A stretch of 64,000 nt of DNA, taken from positions 137,586 through 201,585 of the forward strand of contig JAEYWD010000102.1 of the NCBI GenBank assembly GCA_023429135.1, given 5' to 3'. A program made the translations under genes and the position numbers. The stretch's first letter is position 1. Each line of letters begins with the position of its first letter. This stretch comes from Bacteroidota bacterium (GTDB taxonomy: Bacteria; Bacteroidota; Bacteroidia; Bacteroidales; JAAUTT01). Of the stretch, positions 62,274-64,000 are shown in pieces. The notes beneath the pieces were generated by a model. That model saw only the letters and a program-made list of their open reading frames with translations, ran no database searches and was not told the DNA's origin.

Positions 62274-62711
62274 ATGAAAATAGGGATTGCAAACGATCAT
62301 GCCGGATTTGAGTTAAAGCAGCAGATTAAACCTTATTTAGTATCGAAGGGTTATGAACTGGTTGATTTTGGCTCCGATTCCAATGTATCTGTTGACTATG
62401 CTGATTATGCCCATCAGCTTGCTTTTGCTGTTGAAAAGAACGAAGTAGATCTTGGGATTTCAATTTGCGGGAGCGGAAATGGAATTAACATTGCTGCCAA
62501 CAAGCATCAGGGAGTGCGATCGGCACTATGCTGGAACCCTGAAATAAGCCATTTGGCCCGTTTACATAATAACGCGAATATTTGTGCTTTACCAGGGCGA
62601 TTTATAAACGAGGAACAAGCCATTGAGATACTGGACCAGTTTCTGAATACCAATTTTGAGGGAGGTCGCCACCTGAACAGAATTAACAAAATACCATTAC
62701 CTAATATTTAA
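62274..62711 (+). CDS. rpiB: Ribose-5-phosphate isomerase B
   Basis: The 145-residue protein has the RpiB signatures GIANDHAGFELK (near the N-terminus), VDYADYAHQLA and the active-site loop GISICGSGNGINI with Cys. It also has HNNANICALPGRF. It interconverts ribose-5-phosphate and ribulose-5-phosphate. Length matches the family (about 145). It is followed by an Rrf2 gene 3 nt downstream. Confidence 0.95.
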   Translation: MKIGIANDHAGFELKQQIKPYLVSKGYELVDFGSDSNVSVDYADYAHQLAFAVEKNEVDLGISICGSGNGINIAANKHQGVRSALCWNPEISHLARLHNNANICALPGRFINEEQAIEILDQFLNTNFEGGRHLNRINKIPLPNI

Positions 62712-62714
62712 AAT

Positions 62715-63149
62715 ATGCTCTCCAATACCAGTAAATATGCTATCCGCGCTGTTATTTACCTAGCTTTAAACGGAAATAAAGATTCCAAAATAGGAATAAA
62801 GCAAATATCAAAAGATCTCGAAATCCCAACTCCATTCCTGGGCAAGATTCTACAATCGCTTGCAAAACATAAGCTTCTTGCATCAACAAAAGGTCCCCAT
62901 GGCGGTTTTTCTCTGGGCAAAAGTGCTTATGATGTTTCGTTAATGGATATTGTTGAAATAATTGACGGGTTGGATAGTTTCAACATGTGCGTGCTGGGTT
63001 TGAAAACCTGCACCGAGAGTCATGCTTTTTGCCCTATCCACAGCAGTTATTCGGGAATCAGAGAACAGTTAAAAGATCTGTTTCAGTCGGAAAACATTGG
63101 TATACTGGTAGAAAAAATCAAAACTTCACAAAATCAGATAGCAATTTGA
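62715..63149 (+). CDS. Rrf2-family transcriptional regulator with iron-sulfur-type cysteines
   Basis: The 144-residue protein has the Rrf2 winged helix (YAIRAVIYLALNG, then IGIKQISKDLEIPTPFLGKILQ). Three cysteines near 94-109, spaced C-x6-C-x6-C (CVLGLKTCTESHAFC), match the cluster-binding region of IscR/NsrR-type members. It may bind [2Fe-2S] and sense iron, NO or oxidative stress. It lies between rpiB and hemW, whose product is an iron-sulfur enzyme. Confidence 0.9.
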   Translation: MLSNTSKYAIRAVIYLALNGNKDSKIGIKQISKDLEIPTPFLGKILQSLAKHKLLASTKGPHGGFSLGKSAYDVSLMDIVEIIDGLDSFNMCVLGLKTCTESHAFCPIHSSYSGIREQLKDLFQSENIGILVEKIKTSQNQIAI

Positions 63150-63152
63150 TAA

Positions 63153-64000
63153 TTGGCCGGAATTTATATACATATCCCTTATTGCCGTAAGGTTTGTTAC
63201 TATTGCGATTTTCACTTTACGGCTTCGTTCAGGGATGTTGATCCGGTGATAAGTGCCATAATCAGGGAACTTGAAGAAAGAAAGCATTACCTGAAAGGTG
63301 AAAAAATTGATACAATTTATTTTGGAGGAGGAACACCTTCGGCTGTTGATTTTGTAAACATTAAAACCATTCTTGAGAAGATTTACGGGGAATTTACCAT
63401 CGCTGAAAACCCCGAGATTACCCTGGAAGCAAATCCGGATGATCTTCATCCTTCGTACTTTAAAAACATCAAAAGCGTTGGAATAAACCGGTTGAGCATT
63501 GGTGTGCAATCGTTTATAGAGCGCGACCTGAAATGGATGAACCGGCGCCACAGTGCCGAAAAGTCCGTTGATTCCGTTAAATTCGCTTATGACAATGGAT
63601 TCTCCAATATTAATATTGATTTAATATACGGTATTCTCGGAATGAGCAACGAGGAATGGAAATATAATCTCAATAAGTTTTTTGAGCTCGAAATTCCGCA
63701 CCTTTCAGCCTATCATCTTACTATAGAACCCAAAACTGTTTTTGGCGTCCAGAAAAAAAAGGGAAAACTTACTGAAATAGAAGAGGAAGCAAGTGTAACC
63801 CAATTTGAGATTCTTTTGGAAGAAACCGCAAAACGAGGTTATCAACATTATGAAATATCGAATTTTGCCAAAGAGGGATATTTTTCAAAGCATAATCTGG
63901 GGTATTGGAAGAACCATCTTTATCTGGGCGCGGGGCCTTCGGCCCATTCGTTTGACGGAACTTCAAGGCGCTGGAACACCAAACTGCATAAGGTTTATAT
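63153..64000 (+). CDS. hemW: HemW-type radical SAM protein, 3' end cut by window edge
   Basis: The first 282 codons start at TTG 63153; a TAA stop at 63150 is directly upstream in frame, so no ATG is possible. The sequence has the radical SAM motif CRKVCYYC (CxxxCxxC). FGGGTPS, EANPDDL, RLSIGVQSF, DLIYGI and HYEISNFA match HemW (once called coproporphyrinogen oxidase). HemW is thought to be a haem chaperone. The reading frame stays open to the window edge. It starts 3 nt after the Rrf2 stop. Confidence 0.93.
   Translation, partial: MAGIYIHIPYCRKVCYYCDFHFTASFRDVDPVISAIIRELEERKHYLKGEKIDTIYFGGGTPSAVDFVNIKTILEKIYGEFTIAENPEITLEANPDDLHPSYFKNIKSVGINRLSIGVQSFIERDLKWMNRRHSAEKSVDSVKFAYDNGFSNINIDLIYGILGMSNEEWKYNLNKFFELEIPHLSAYHLTIEPKTVFGVQKKKGKLTEIEEEASVTQFEILLEETAKRGYQHYEISNFAKEGYFSKHNLGYWKNHLYLGAGPSAHSFDGTSRRWNTKLHKVY

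Noticed and set aside
1..64000. Mobile elements, CRISPR arrays, tRNA or rRNA genes
   Set aside because: No transposase, integrase, direct-repeat array or tRNA T-loop sequence was recognised on either strand.

Overview
The window is chromosomal DNA from a member of the Bacteroidota, most likely order Bacteroidales/Marinilabiliales. This rests on gene content and layout rather than any marker gene: the DUF4271-hemD-rnpA-yidD run, the dut-TPR lipoprotein-DUF4292-M23 run, a FecR-like ECF anti-sigma pair, AsmA, M16 and alpha-2-macroglobulin/PbpC envelope genes, AT-rich intergenic DNA, and recurring TAnnTTTG promoter elements. Start codons are often TTG (hemD, rnpA, yidD, ybeY, the DUF4292 gene, hemW) and once GTG (uvrC). 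I saw no tRNA, rRNA, CRISPR array, insertion sequence or prophage. The window reads as ordinary core and lineage-specific chromosome rather than a mobile island.

Layout. 1-5.3 kb (minus): the 5' part of a sensor kinase, an AsmA-like protein, dipeptidase E and a divergent ThiF/MoeB protein. 5.4-8.2 kb (minus): a self-contained envelope-signalling module of ECF sigma factor, membrane anti-sigma-like protein and an outer-membrane beta-barrel protein. Near-identical ECF-type promoters (TGTAAC, 16 or 17 nt, CGTC) precede both the sigma gene and the barrel gene. 8.4-11.8 kb (minus): a catalytic M16 protease followed by a non-catalytic M16 partner. 12.1-15.6 kb (plus): a four-gene carotenoid operon (crtI-crtB-crtZ-lycopene cyclase) expected to give zeaxanthin. 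15.5-18 kb (minus): a single-domain response regulator, a secreted ankyrin-PPP-phosphatase fusion and a small helix-turn-helix protein. 18.1-24.1 kb: an NtrB/NtrC-like pair divergent from a MacB-type ABC exporter. 24.3-28 kb (plus): a TPR hybrid histidine kinase overlapping dtd and a MazG-like pyrophosphohydrolase.

28.1-30.7 kb (plus): DUF4271, hemD, rnpA, yidD. 30.7-38.7 kb (minus): alpha-2-macroglobulin lipoprotein with an intact thioester motif, then pbpC. 38.9-43.7 kb: an S41 protease tail-to-tail with polA, then an ArsR regulator. 43.8-44.8 kb (plus): a degenerate polyprenyl synthetase. 44.9-51.1 kb (minus): uvrC, ade, mnmG, ybeY and an RsbW-like ATPase. Two perfect parS-type palindromes (TGTTCCACGTGGAACA) lie in the ade/mnmG gap. 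51.2-55 kb (minus): degenerate LytM (EnvC-like) protein, DUF4292 lipoprotein, TPR lipoprotein, dut. 55.1-58.2 kb: a cyclophilin lipoprotein and pheS, an OsmC protein, and a Crp/Fnr regulator. 58.2-61.7 kb (minus): nadA, a MORN-repeat protein, ruvB. 62.3-64 kb (plus): rpiB, an Rrf2 regulator and the 5' part of hemW.

Most genes are compactly arranged in operons with ATGA or TAATG overlaps, and several convergent pairs abut or overlap at their stop codons. The features I consider most worth following are the autoregulated ECF module, the tandem parS pair (with a possible origin region at 61.7-62.3 kb), the ankyrin-phosphatase fusion, and two enzyme-family members that have lost catalytic residues (the ThiF-like and polyprenyl-synthetase-like proteins). 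I did not find a clearly unprecedented multi-gene system.
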